Source: Gambelia wislizenii
Lineage: Eukaryota; Chordata; Lepidosauria; Squamata; Crotaphytidae
Assembly: GCA_030847615.1 (NCBI GenBank)
Contig: JAUMIR010000005.1
Span: 208,738,645 to 208,802,644 of the forward strand
Direction: 5' to 3'
DNA: 64,000 nt
The notes under the pieces are model-generated. The model did no database searches. It had not been told where the DNA came from and was given only the letters and a program-made list of their open reading frames with translations. A program made the position numbers and the translations under genes. Every line of letters begins with the position of its first letter. Position 1 is the first letter of the stretch. Positions 11,078 to 23,350 of the stretch are shown piece by piece.

Positions 11078-11200
11078 ATCATAGAATTGCAGAGTTGGAA
11101 GAGACCACGAGGGTAAATGAGTTTACAGTCAGATCAGTCTCCCACTGATACACCTAATTAGATTTTATGGACTATCCCACATGCAAAAGCTTAAGAAGTC
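11078..11200 (-). mobile_element. CR1 3' end fragment
   Basis: GAATCATAGAATTGCAGAGTTGGAAGAGACC is the reverse complement of the typical CR1 3' terminus. It decays after about 60 bases. Confidence 0.75.
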
Positions 11201-14200
11201 TTACATTAATCAACAAATACTTTAAAGATTTTTTTTAAAAATGTAGAGCTGGAGAAGGATGAGAAAAAGAAACAAAAGATACAAAAGAAAAAGTGGAAGA
11301 CTGGCAAATCTTGCAAAACTTTGGGCAAAAGTAGGAACTTCTCTACAAGTTCCAAATCTCATTGGAAAGAAGAGATGCCTTAGAAGAAATCTTTGAAGGA
11401 TATCGGTCACCATTATGTTCCAGTTTCCTTCTCTTCATCCTTATCTAATGATAAAACTTCAGAGTTCTATACACTGGAGTCCACCACATTATGTCACTGT
11501 ATTCCTAATTTGTTTTCTAATGTTAATATTCAGCAGCAGGAGGAGGAGGAGGTGTTTAATGCTTCTACCTTTTTAATTTTAGTCTCATACTTTTAAACCT
11601 ACCAAGCACAGTTTTCTATGGTCCTTCCATTCATCCACATTGGCAGCACAAAAAGCAAATGAGACAACACAACTAGTATATGTCAACTTGCAGACAGTTG
11701 ACAACACAATGTCAAAAACTCCAGAAAGGACCTGTTTAGACTTGCATTTATGAAAGATGGCAACAGTATGTTGAATAAAAAGGAAGGCCAGTATGATCAA
11801 CAAGAATAAAAGATACTACTGAAAACAGAAAAGAACATCAATGGATCATTTTTATTTTATGGTTTCCTCCCATATTCTGGGTCCATGTAGCTCCTTGGAA
11901 ATTTCTGCATAGATGCACACACTGAAGCAAAGTGACATCAAAAATGATTTCAAGAGACACTGGTTTCAACCTGAGTATGATTGTTATGATGAGTATGAAA
12001 GTTTTCATTCCCATTAGGCTGTTAATTTGAATACCAGCTTCTTGGCCACAGAATAATATTTAATTGATTATTACTATTCGCCTAATGGAAATCAGCCACC
12101 GGCATATGAGTCATCTTTAAGTAGCACTTGTATTAGACACACAGAACTTTAAATATTTTTGATTACTTCCATAGGTGTTCGATTTGTTCATTTCCTTGAC
12201 ATGCATAACACTTTTATTTTGTTGGGACACTTCTAAAATCAGGTAAACATTACATGACTTATAATGCCTGAGTGTATACTATTAATTCCCAATAGCCACC
12301 AGTGAAAGTTTGGGAGCCTCTGAGCATGTTGGGGTTTTCTTTAACCATTTTTTGAAACTAACTGGCATCAACCAGCATGGATATATGACTGCTTTTGGTT
12401 TTCCCAACTATCTGTTAGTATTCCATGTATTCACAGAAGAAAAATGCCCAGAGTAGCCAATGTGAACTTATATTAAGATGCTCCCTAGATATCTGTGTGT
12501 TTGTTTGTGTGACAAGAGAGAGAGAGAGAGAGAGAGAGCTGACAGAGCAGTTTGCAATAGTGTAAGAGCTAGAGACCAATAGTAAGCAGTTCAGACTATT
12601 TTACCTGCAACCATGCTGCAATAAAGTGGCATCACCATTCAATCAATAAAGGTTACTTACTTAACATTTTCTCTAACATATTTGGATGGCTAGCCCATTA
12701 GATCATTTCCTGATAAATAGCATGGTTAATGAATAGGAAGAGCAGTTACATACCTTCAGGAAGAACCTGCCCGATCACAATAATCCATTAGGAATCTGAC
12801 AATATCCTCTGATCTATTGCCAGCAAAGCAGGGACTTGATGGAGAGTTTTATTCCTTCTGCTCAGTACTCCAGAAGAAAATGAGCACCATTTGAATATTT
12901 CTCAGGCTGTGACACCTCTCGAGATCTCTGGTTGCATTCTGTTTCCCAGAGGACAGCAATCTGGTGTTCCAGTGAGCATACAGCAGTAAAGACAAATTGA
13001 AAAAGCTTGAGATAAATTAGGGATGGCTAAGTTAAAATTGTCTCCGCTCTTGACTCTCTCTCTCATCTGCAGTCTGAAAGTCTGTTTTGCTGTGAAAAAG
13101 CTAGATGGCAGGCTGCCTCAGTGAGTTTTTCTTAAGCCACAGACAGCGTTTTCAATGAAGAAAATTTTCCCATTATAATGTAACTGAAGCTAAGTCTAAT
13201 TTTGAAAGTGTCTACTGGAATGACATTCATTTCATTGTTGCTTTCTTTCAAAGCTATAGGTAAAAAAAAACCGAGTTGGTTAGACTTTTATATTTGAATG
13301 AAATACTCCAACTTTTTCAGGTAACAAATTATAGTTAGGATCTTATTACACCTTTACTCAATAGATAACTTCCACTCTTGTAACTAAGTGTACTTTACAT
13401 GCTCTTCAATCTCTGTTCCTAAGGTTTATGTCACCACATGCATATACACCTTATTCATATTTCCAACATACTTTTTTATTTAAAAAAAGCTGTTTCAAGT
13501 AAGTCCAGCGCATTATCTCTGAAACAAAACACAGAATGGATTCATAATGGTGCACTTATCCAAAAAGTAACGACATTTTAAAAAATGTAAATGAAGCTAT
13601 TCTTCCTATATACACAAAGGAATGAACCTATTGACAAAGTGTCACTAAATTTTATTGTGAGACATTTATATCTAAGATGAGCATGTCATGGTCCACCATT
13701 TTGTGATAGACCTAGATACATAAAGAGAGGGGGAGGGGAGGGGAAGAAGAAGAGGGAAAAGGAGAGGTTTTAGCTCAAATATTCATTAGTTGTATCATTG
13801 CTGATGCAGTGTTCCTCACTATGTTGTGTGATAAAGTGGTTGCAGTAATCAAATTTGTTGAAGTATATTGCCATTAATGTGAGTTATCTGGAGATTGCAC
13901 ATAATGTTTCAGTTCTGTATATTATGTCATTTAAAGTGAAATGCACAAACTGTTAGGGAACATGTAGAATTTCATGCTGACCAACTATTCTCCATTCTGA
14001 TGTAGGGGCCTTGGAGAATGTGAATTCCTCTAAGAGGAAGCATATACTACCTGGTGAATGCTGGCAGGGAAATATATAAAGTGCTACTATCTTCTGCTTT
14101 CTGTCAACTTGGACACCTCCAATATGTCAAAGGTACTTCAGATGAGAGAATAACATTAATTACTTCAACTATGGTCTGTAATTACATGGGGGATGACTTC

Positions 14201-14850
14201 TAGCAATAGATGGATTGTAATGCACAGCATTTGGGAATAACATGATTCCTAGGAGTCCAATAAATCTGATCAGGAGCACTGTGAATTTAATCTTCCAAAG
14301 AAAGAATTTCAGAGGAATTTCAGAATTTTGAGCAGAATAACAAGGATAAATGATGACTGGGAAACTGGGTGTGGTATTGGAACTCACCAATGAGCAGGAG
14401 GGAAAACAAGGAAGGAATTGAAAGAATGGCCCATGGTTTAAGATGTCTCTATCTTTATAAATAACAAATAAGACGAACTTGCACTCTTACCAAATGATGG
14501 CAAATAAGATTTCATAGCCACTACTGAAAGCTGATAGAATGAGACTCGTGGCTAGAACGTCATAGTTGAGAGATCTAACCTCTTCAAAAAGAAATAAATT
14601 GTAGTGGAGTGTGGAGAGCAGCACTGTAAGTAAGGGATGTGTACACCTATGAAAAGTCCATGAACTGGAGAAATGGAAAGAACATTGAGAAAAATTTGGT
14701 AAATGTTGTGAGAGGGAAACAACAGTTAGTGAGTATCTGCTATAGATTTCCAGATTAGACTGAAGACTTACGCCAGCCTAGATCAGAAAGATAGGAGATA
14801 TATAGTAGTAACATGAGTCAGTCACACACTCTGTACACACTCGTAATTTA
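11201..14850. other. largely unique DNA
   Basis: No genes were recognised. A (GA)n microsatellite lies at 12514-12538. A purine-rich G-run tract lies at about 13727-13770, with three close G4-5 runs and a fourth run farther on. At 11567 the motif TTTTTAATTTTAG plus CTCATACTT echoes 10279. Confidence 0.5.
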
Positions 14851-15011
14851 ATAAACTAGCTATACCTGGCATAACATACACCGTTATCCACATATATAAA
14901 ATGCTTTGGTATGTTTCCATTCTATTGATTGGCCACTTCGAAAACATGTCAAGAGTACGATCATTTAACACATTAATATAGAACCGTTCAAATCAACTAT
15001 TATGGCTAGTG

Positions 15012-15722
15012 TCATGCCAAGAGTCCCTCAGCTGCTGCCATGCAACCACACATACACACTGCCACATAGACACACACACACACACCATGTGGACCAGTAC
15101 ATGAGAGCCCCTCCACCTCCATGGAAACACATATACACACACCACACTTGCCAGGATGCAAGAGGCCCTCCACTGCCACCATGCAACTGCATGTAAACAC
15201 ACATGACACTACACACACAGAGACACACATACCACATGCACCAGGACATGAGAGGCCCTCTGTTGCCGCTATGCAACTGTGCATATATACACACACAGCA
15301 CGCTACACATAGACACACATCATGCACACCAGGACACAAGAGCCCCTTGTCACTGCCATGCAATTGCACATACACATACACACAAACACAACACTACACT
15401 ACACACACACACACGCACCACAGTACAAACATGGCAAGATGCAAGAGTCCTTCCACCACTTGCATGCAACTGTACATACACACACCATGCCACACACATA
15501 CCATGCATGCCAGGATGTGAGAGCTCTTCTGCCACCACCATGCAACTACACATACACCACATTACATACACACACCATGCACTCCAGGACACAAGGCCCC
15601 TCTGCCACTGCCATACAATTGCACAAACACAAAAACACCACACACTGCACACCCATGCTACACCCATCCCCACATCACACATACACACACACATCAGGAT
15701 GCAAGAGCCCCTCCACCACCAT
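15012..15722. repeat. CA-rich minisatellite, about 8 diverged units
   Basis: A unit of roughly 80-110 bases recurs: CATGCAACTGCACATACACAC, then CACACCATGCACACC and AGGA..CAAGAGCCCCTCCACC. Units vary in the length of their CA runs. All six frames stay open over long parts because of this low complexity. The Cys/Met-rich and His/Thr-rich frames are artefacts, not proteins. Confidence 0.9.
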
Positions 15723-16111
15723 GTTTAGAAAGGACTTGAAGCTTTCCACATGTTTCAGTCTAAGAGCCAGGGACAGCTACAGACAACACAGAAGGCCGAA
15801 AGCCAGCAAGCAGCAGCTACAGACAACACAGAAAACCATGTTCAGTTAGCCAAGACTGAGGGCCGAATGCTGCTCTTAAACAGCAGTTCCCCTGGCTGCT
15901 TCAGGTGTTCTGCATGATTGCAGCCAGTTGCATCTGATAGCTTGGCCCTGGTGCTTCTAAGACTCCCACAGCCTGAGTCTGAAAACAGGCTGTGCCGGCT
16001 GCTGCAGCCAGGGGCCTAGTCCTGCAAGGAGAGGCAGATCCTGATACCTAAGCAGCCATAATGCCAACATACCCAAGAGCATTATATATATACTACTATA
16101 CCTGGTGTAAT
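15723..16111. other. spacer between minisatellites
   Basis: CAGCTACAGACAACACAGAA occurs twice around 15774-15835. The motif TATACCTGG...AACATACACCGT near 14862-14885 recurs diverged at 16097-16120, so both minisatellites follow a related leader. Confidence 0.5.
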
Positions 16112-16555
16112 ATACACCGTCCCCCCCATGCGCTACACCCCCCATGGTACACATGCCACTCCCACATGCTGCCCTCCCTGTGCTCATGTCGCCCTCCCCG
16201 CGCCTGCTCCACCCTCCCCATGCTGCCCCGTGCCACCCTCCCCATGCTTGCACTGCCCTCCCTGTGCCCCATGCTGCACTGCCTGTGCTCATGCCTCCCT
16301 CCCCATGACCTGTGCCACACTCTGCCACCCGCCCTGTGCTCATGCCACCCTCCCCACACTTGCACCGCCCTCCCCGCACCCCGTGCTGCCCTGTGTTGCC
16401 CTCCCTGCACTCCATACCACCACATGCCACCCTCCCCACACTCACACTGCCCTCTCCACATCATGTGCCACCTTGTGTCGCCCTCCCTGTACTCACACTG
16501 TTCTTCCCACACCCCGTGCCACCCTCCCTGCACTCTGTGCAGCCCTCCCCACATA
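16112..16555. repeat. C-rich minisatellite (CCCTCCCC/TGC units)
   Basis: Short units of about 20-30 bases built on GCCCTCCC plus TGTGCTCATGC or CATGCTGC recur throughout. The plus strand is strongly C-rich and the minus strand G-rich. Long open frames in several phases are by-products of the repeat. Confidence 0.9.
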
Positions 16556-16710
16556 TATGAAAACATATAACAACAAATGTGAAAGAACTGGTAGAAAGGG
16601 ACCTCACCAAGGAAGAGTATGAACAAGTAGACAACAAAAAAATAGCCAGAATAATGATTTTAGATGATCTCAACAGATTAGACCGGTGGAAGGTCCCTAT
16701 CTGACAAGAC

Positions 16711-16717
16711 CCCCCCT

Positions 16718-16777
<60 letters not shown>

Positions 16778-16785
16778 TATATTAG
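16711..16785. repeat. compound microsatellite (CT)n(AT)n(AC)n
   Basis: A C-run is followed by about 12 CT units, about 13 AT units and a short AC run. Confidence 0.95.
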
Positions 16786-16889
16786 TGTTCTTTATGCCCC
16801 TAGTAAAACACAAGTGAAGCATCAGCCAACTGTGTGATGTGCTGAAGGGAAAACAAAAGCAGAAAACCCAATGCAATTCTGAGCTATTT

Positions 16890-17872
16890 TAACAGTAATA
16901 TAGTGTCCAGATCAAGGGAAGTATTAGTACCATTCTGTTCTGCTTTGGTCAAATTTCAGAATGTGTTTCAAGCTGGAAGCTATGGAATATTATCAAAGTG
17001 GAAGTGTCCAAAGAAAGGTGACCAAGATGTGGATTTTTGCACTGACAGGAGACTGAACTAGATGGACCTTGGAGTTCCTTCCAACTCTATGGGTCTATTA
17101 TTCTTTGGACACTGCAGATTATTCTAAGACAGTAAACAGTATGCATACCGAGCCGTATAAAAGTAATAATTGAGAGAACTGGGTATGTTTAGATGGGAGA
17201 AATTTGAGAGGTGATATGATAGTTATCCTCAAATATCCAAAGGGCTGTCAGGTGAAAGATGAAAAAAGTTTATTTTCTATTACTTGCGAGAGTAGGATCT
17301 GGACCAATTGATTCAAATTACCCTCCTCTCCCCCCCAAAAACCCACAGGAGATTCCAACTAAACAATAGCAAGAATGTCCTGACAATACACTGTTTAAGT
17401 ATTTGAATGGGGTGTCACGTTGAGGATGGAGCAGGCTTGTTTTCTGCTGCTCCAGAGACTGGAACACGGAGCAATGGATGCAAGCTTCAGGAACAGAGAT
17501 TCCACCTCAACATTAGGAGGAACTTTTTGACAGTAAGAGCTGTTCAGCAGTGGAACACACTCCCTCAGAGTGTGGTGGGGTCTCCTTCCTTGGAGGAGAG
17601 GCTGGATTGCCATTTGTGGGGGATGCTTTGATTAAGATTTCCTGCGTGGCAGGGGGTTGGACTGGATGGCCCTCGTGGTCTCTTCCAACTCTACAATTCT
17701 ATGATTCTATGATTCTAAGAGTAGATTGGACTTATTTGGAGGTGTTTAACAGAAGTTGGATGATCATATGTCAATGGATACACCGAGTATGGATTCCTGA
17801 ATTGGCAGGGGACTCTGGACAAGACAATCCTTGGGATCTGTTCTAACTATACAAATCTGTTAGTTGACAGAG
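16890..17872 (+). mobile_element. older CR1 copy, interrupted
   Basis: CR1 3'-region text appears in order: TAATATAGTGTCCAGATCAAGGGAAG, GTGTCC..AGGTGACCAAGATG, GAGAACTGGGTATGTTTAGATGG, GAGGTGATATGATAG and GAATGTCCTGACA. After the younger insertion it resumes with AGAGTAGATTGGACTTATTTGGAGG and ends near TCTAACTATACAAATCTG. A short CR1 terminus (about 17040-17103) also breaks into it. It is well decayed and non-coding here. Confidence 0.75.
17401..17715 (+). mobile_element. younger CR1 3' end nested in the older copy
   Basis: It reads cleanly as CR1 3' UTR: GAGGATGGAGCAGGCTTG, CTGCTCCAGAGACTGGAACACGG, TTCCACCTCAACATTAGGAGG, GTTCAGCAGTGGAACACACTCCC, and ends TTCTATGATTCTATGATTCT. It is much closer to consensus than the flanking CR1, so it is a later insertion. 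Confidence 0.85.
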
Positions 17873-18404
17873 ACATTAAAAGGAATATTAACATACTGAG
17901 TTGAACTTCTGTTTGTAGCACAGTACTTCAGCAGTGCAAATGCACACTCTGTAGAGCCCATAGGAGTTTTCATACCTCCTAGAATGCTGGGTTAATAACT
18001 GTGGCACAGATGCTTGGCATTTTACAATCTTAATTAAGACAGAGAACATAGAATCAGAATAGGGTTCAAGCTGTGATTCTTTACCTAGTGAAAAGAGGAC
18101 GAAGAGCCATGTTCAGCACAAACATTTCACAGGCTGGTTCACATGTCGCTGTTAATGTGTCAGGATGTGAATTACAATTATTGGTGGAGCTGAGTATTGG
18201 GATCAATGATGCTGTACGAGAAAAAAAAACACACTTTGGCATGTACTGAACCATTAAACCACAGAATTCCTATAAAAACTTTTAAATAGTTACAAACCAG
18301 TAAACATGTTGAAGTGTGATTTGGACTCCAAAGGAAGAGACTGAATGACTGCAATAGTGCAATTTCATCATATGTCCCAATGGAAATCCACCTAATTTAC
18401 ACAC

Positions 18405-18505
18405 AAAGTCTGCAATCTTATATATGCTTAGCTAGGAGCAAGCTCTTTTGCATTCAGTGTGACTCCATTCTGTAGACACACATAGGACTGTTCTGTGAAA
18501 GTCTA
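18405..18505. repeat. dispersed reptile repeat (CAATG..GGCTTA/AGTAGACATGC type)
   Basis: It resembles 36000-36075 and 43020-43100, which contain TTGAATTCAGTGGGACTTATTT and TGAGTAGA-like motifs. The family is not named. Confidence 0.4.
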
Positions 18506-18530
18506 CTTGTGTATACCATGAAAAACAGGT

Positions 18531-18795
18531 ACAGGTGGACCACCACATCTACAGAACCAATATCCATGGTTTCAGTTATTTTGGGCTGCAAAAATAGGGA
18601 CATGTACTATAGAGTCATGCTGGAAAATGCCTAGAGAGCATGTTCTGTCTAGGAATTGCCAGATTCTCCAATGCAACTTTATGATATGTTTGTACCATAA
18701 GTCTTTTGTTTGAATATGGTTTGCTATTATCCACAGTTTCCAGTATCAGTTGTAAGTCTGGGAACTGAACACCCAGGGATATGGGCATCTGACAT
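18531..18795. mobile_element. Tigger-like MITE, degraded
   Basis: GTACAGGTGGACCACCACATC, then TATCCATGGTTTCAG, and at the other end ATTATCCACAGTTT and AACACCCAGGGATATGGGCATC, parallel the inverted-repeat element at 33091-33341. Ends are approximate. Confidence 0.5.
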
Positions 18796-18827
18796 AAATA
18801 ATTTGTTTTTTTCTTAATATAGAAAGA

Positions 18828-19045
18828 CAGTGTGATGCAGTCATTAAAGTGCTGGACTAAGAGTTGGGAGATTGATTTTTAAGTCCCTACCATGCTTTAA
18901 ACAGACTGTGTGACTGCAGTCCAGTCACTTTTTCTCAGCTTGACTTACCACAAGGTAATTGGAGGATTCAAGAGGGAAAGAAGAGAGCCACTATCATGAG
19001 CACATGGGAGAAAGGGCGGTGGAATATAAATGTAGCTAATAAAAA
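18828..19045 (+). mobile_element. tRNA-derived SINE
   Basis: The head GTGATGCAGTCATTAAAGTGCTGGACTAAGAG matches tRNA-like reptile SINE heads. The body has GTCACTTTTTCTCAGC, and the 3' end GAGAAAGGGCGGTGGAATATAAATG with AATAAA-like sequence is typical of these SINEs. Confidence 0.7.
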
Positions 19046-21761
19046 TATATTTTATAAATATGTGGGGTAAGAACTATGAGCCTTTACTTTCCAGGTATTT
19101 CTGGAAAATGAACACAATAGTAATTTTTATCTTTTCTCAGATTTCGTGTTTTGGAACACTGTGATAGTTCTGGAGAATAAGTGATATAGATAATAGCTAA
19201 AACTTGTATTAGATTTGGAGAAAAGCTACCAGGATTGTAAAGGATCTTCACATAAATGAGAGGTCACCCAATCATATATACCATGCCTCTGAGTACTCAA
19301 AAACATATTTTAGGGAGCAGGCTTTGAAAAGATCATGAAGTTTGTTGAATTTGATAAAGAAGAGTACTTTTATGTACATCCATGAATTTTGTGTTATTAA
19401 CAATCCCTAGAAAATGGAATTTTATAGGCTTGCATGCTTTATTCATGTGGAGTCTGCCCCAACAAGAACAATTTAATATCATAGAAAAAGAGGATATACT
19501 GATATACAATTAGCACAATAGTTATAAATGTGAGTTAATCATTCCTAGATATGACATTATTTTACACTATACATTACTCAGCTATATCAACAGATGAATA
19601 TCTATAACCCTCAGTTACTCTCTGGAAAATTAAAGACTATTAACTATATTGAAATAGGTTTGTCATTTTCACCTATTTATCATATTTATTTTGATGTTAT
19701 CTTTTTTTTCTGTTCTGTTTTCAAAGATTTAGGATGGAAGTTATCCTTGCTTTCCTGTGGCTGTTTTGCATTAGACTTTCACCTTTTTCACTAGACCAAA
19801 AAAAAAAAAAAAAGACAATGAAAGACAAAGTTTATCTTTGTGGGACTCTAAAGAAATAAATATTCCAGCTTCCATCAAAAGGCTTGCCAATAGACACAAA
19901 GACAAATACTTCAAAAGAAGTTGCAGGCAAAATTTGACCTTAAAGATTCCTTAAACCACTTTATGAGTATGCATTAGAGATTGGGGGGAAAGCTGTGGAT
20001 TAACTGAAGAGCTCAAGTTTTGTTGTTATAAATAGCTCTTTAATTTGCTATACTGAGCAAAACTTGTGAACTGAAAAGTTTTGCATCATTATTTTTTATT
20101 GTATAGTCATAAACATAGGAAGATATTTATAGTAGCCCATGTTACAAAGTAAAATAGAGTAGAGATTATTGGTAGAATAGTTCCACCAGGTTTTGATTCA
20201 GGTGGTTTTATTGTTATGTCATCAGCAGCTAAAGATGTAAAGCACACCCACTAATTTCCTTTGATAAGAAAGGGTATTCCACAAAAAGAATTGTAATGCA
20301 CCATGACATGTTTCACCCCTGAATGAGAAGACTAGCACTTTTTAGGACTTTATCAGAAGCAGCAAAAACCATGTCAGAAAAACAAGGCAATAACAGAAAT
20401 GGGCAAAATTATCAGATGATGTTGTCCTTCAGCCGTTCCAGGAGGTGTAGCATGGGTGTGAATAAGACATCACTTTTTATTGATGGCTTAGCCCATCATT
20501 TAAAAAGTGACACATCCGCATCAACACTATGCCCTCGGAACAGCTGAATGACAAGAGTATCTGATAATGTGGCCTGTTTCTGTTATTGTCAAGTTCTTCT
20601 GACATGGTTTTGTAGCAGTAAATACTTCGTCTAATAAAGTCTTAAGTCTTAAATAGCCTCTAACCAATTCTATTCAGCTTTCCATTACAGAAAAACATTG
20701 AGATTCAAATTGGCTGATATGGTAATAGATAGGTTCCCTGCCTTCTCCAGTAGTTACATCCTGACCTGAATTCAAAATCTTACATAATCTTCTTTCTGGC
20801 AGACCATGGCAACTCTGCTATTACTCTAGAGCAGACTGTATTGTTTACATGGAACTAATGCCCTGAATTCAGTAATGGACATACACTATTATAACTCATG
20901 GTTGCACAACTGGTGGTGCATTTTCTCTTTGCATGAGCAATTCTCATCATTTTCCCATGCAGCAACACAGTTTGGCTAGCATAAAGAGTTGGTTTCCATA
21001 CCTGTTTCCATACCTAGGCATGCTGCTGCTCCCCCATAAACCAAGACTGCTACTAATTGGCCTATGCAGGGGAAGTTCTCAGCTGACTCTATGGGATCTG
21101 ACCAGTGTCATAGCTCTGGTTGAACACTTTCTTCCTCTTCAATCCCACATAACTACATTATCTGGACTTTAACTCTGTCATCATTACACTGGCTCTTGAC
21201 TAATATTTTTTACATTATCCAGAATTCGATGCACACCTCAGAGGGTTTGAAAACCTGCTAGCATGGGGATCAGTAAGTGGTTATATCTTATTCTTTTGAT
21301 GTTCCATAAGACAATGGAAAACTAGGGTGGCATTGGTTATCGTTGATTCTGTGGTCTTGATACAAATATCTCTTAATCACTATTGAAAATAAGTGTTCAA
21401 AAAGTTTTAAAAAATTTTTACAGGGGAAAACCATGGTGATTCAGTGTACAAAATGTTGCACAACGAAACGAACAGTGTAGCAATGATTCAGAATGGCTTT
21501 AGGTCACTGCTTTCAAATGATGAACAATAGCATGGAAAGATGGAACAATGGAACAATGCATGATCAAACATTGACTGCACACAATGAGGTACACTGGTTA
21601 TTTAGGAAGAACAAAAATCTTACTGGTATGGCAATGACATAAATAACTCTACCGAATACATAGTGACAATGCTTCTGAAGGTACAAGCATTTGTAAAAGT
21701 AAATAGCTAATTCAGGTCTTGTAGGGAGAGACAACATATAAGATTGCAATGAGTGGGCACA

Positions 21762-21763
<2 letters not shown>
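19046..21763. other. unassigned AT-rich DNA
   Basis: No gene was recognised. An A16 run lies at about 19799-19814. Confidence 0.5.
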
Positions 21764-21795
<32 letters not shown>

Positions 21796-21838
21796 CTTTT
21801 CTTCGCAAACGAAGATTCAGGAAGGATTCATCCCATGC
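21764..21838 (-). mobile_element. very short 3' end of the APE-type LINE
   Basis: On the minus strand the last about 45 bases of the LINE family (GGGATGAATCCTTCCTGAATC, perfect hairpin, GAAAAGCC) are followed by a long (GA)n tail of about 15 units. It is an extreme 5' truncation with no coding content beyond the last few codons. Confidence 0.9.
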
Positions 21839-22689
21839 AAATAAATAGCATGTCAATGCATAAATGCCTAGAATAATCCCTGACCCTCCAATACAATGTT
21901 GAAATTGAAATGTGACTTAGAACAAGCCATTTTCACCCCACATTACAGGCTGTCATTGGAAGGTGCTGGCATTAGCTTGAAAGTAGGCTAAAGAGAAATA
22001 TTATTCCTCCAATAGTCTCATGATTGCCGCTAGCTATAGCCTCTTGAATGTGAAATTAAATGCAGTAGGATAAATTATGTTTGAAACTGAATAAACTGCA
22101 ACACATGACAAGGTGTTTCCTACTCTTTCCCACAGGAACGAATTGGAGACACTGAAAGAACATAAGAACATATGTTTGAAAGCTACCTTTTAAAACATGG
22201 CCTTCACCGTTTAAAAAATGCAGAATTGGAAGCTTCTCTCTCTGCTATCAAAGTACTGCACCACCACCCAACCACAGAGAGTCCAAAAAGAAAGTGTGAC
22301 AGGAGTGGCCTATCCCCTTGAGAATCCAAGTTCTATCATATCAAGGCCACATTATAAACTAGGTGCCAGGTATTCATGGGGCATAGTATTAAAAAAAAAC
22401 TGAATGCCATGCAAGTCAGTGAGCGTCTGATGCACCTGGAAGAGTCAGCCACAAACCATCTGTCAAGTGAGTTCTGCCATACAAACACCATATCCTACTA
22501 GATATTTCACATGTTCCCAACCTAACCACAAAATAGCCACACTCACACAATAACCAACAATTACAAATCCTTCACCCAAAAAGAACCCTCCTCCCACAGA
22601 TTGCTCAAATGATCTGGAAGCAGGGACCGTAGCTCACCTCTGCAATGCACTTTGACCACACAAACACAAATAATCTCCTGACATGTCAC
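21839..22689. other. unassigned DNA
   Basis: Nothing recognised. Confidence 0.45.
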
Positions 22690-22870
22690 AGTCTGAATCA
22701 CACTTAATCAGGCTATACACAAAACACTGAACAATGCAAAAAGAGAAACACCCAGGTGAGTCATAACTGGGGTGTGTGGGCCTGCTCTGTCCCTAATACT
22801 AGGGAAGAACACCTTGCATTATTCAGGACTAGTTGTCTGAAGCTCTGCTACTCATTGGGAGTTCTGTTAC
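22690..22870. mobile_element. decayed relative of the 9.2-kb LTR-like element
   Basis: AATCAGGCTATACACAAAACACTGAACAATGCAAAAAGA resembles 9260-9330 (GATCAGGCTATGCAG, then AAAACACTAAGCAGTACAAAAAGA). Termini are not visible. Confidence 0.4.
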
Positions 22871-23319
22871 TTCCCCTCAGCAATACATCATAAAGTAGTC
22901 AGAAAATGTAAATGAATGGCCATCTTTACCAGAGAAACACACCTATTTTACTTAGTATGAGATAAGTATTCTTCAGAGAACGCTCATAGTCCATGGAAAT
23001 AACATATTTTAGTGTACATTTGGCCATTCAAATGAATACACATTGAATCTTAGCTATACCAGATATAAAAATAGATCTTTATAGTCTTTATTCTTGAAAT
23101 ATTGTCATTCAAATGTAACAAGCAACTGCATTTATCATGTTGGTGAATAGATAAGCTACTCCAGCTCTTTGCATTGTGTTACTGAATTATTGAGTGAAAA
23201 TCAAGGTCAGCTGGGAAAGTTTCACATTATTAACATTTCTGAATGTTTCTTTCTTATGCCTGAAGGGCTCTCCAACTTCCAGCAGTCAACAAAGACAGAT
23301 TACACAATCCACGAAGCAC

Positions 23320-23350
<31 letters not shown>

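Noticed and set aside
15012..15722. CRISPR-like array
   Set aside because: The units are degenerate CA-rich minisatellite repeats without regular spacers, in a vertebrate-type genome.
15002..16626. Several overlapping open frames of 100-176 codons, including Cys-rich minus-strand and His/Thr/Pro-rich plus-strand proteins
   Set aside because: They lie wholly in minisatellite DNA, stay open in many phases at once and have no domain; chance frames.
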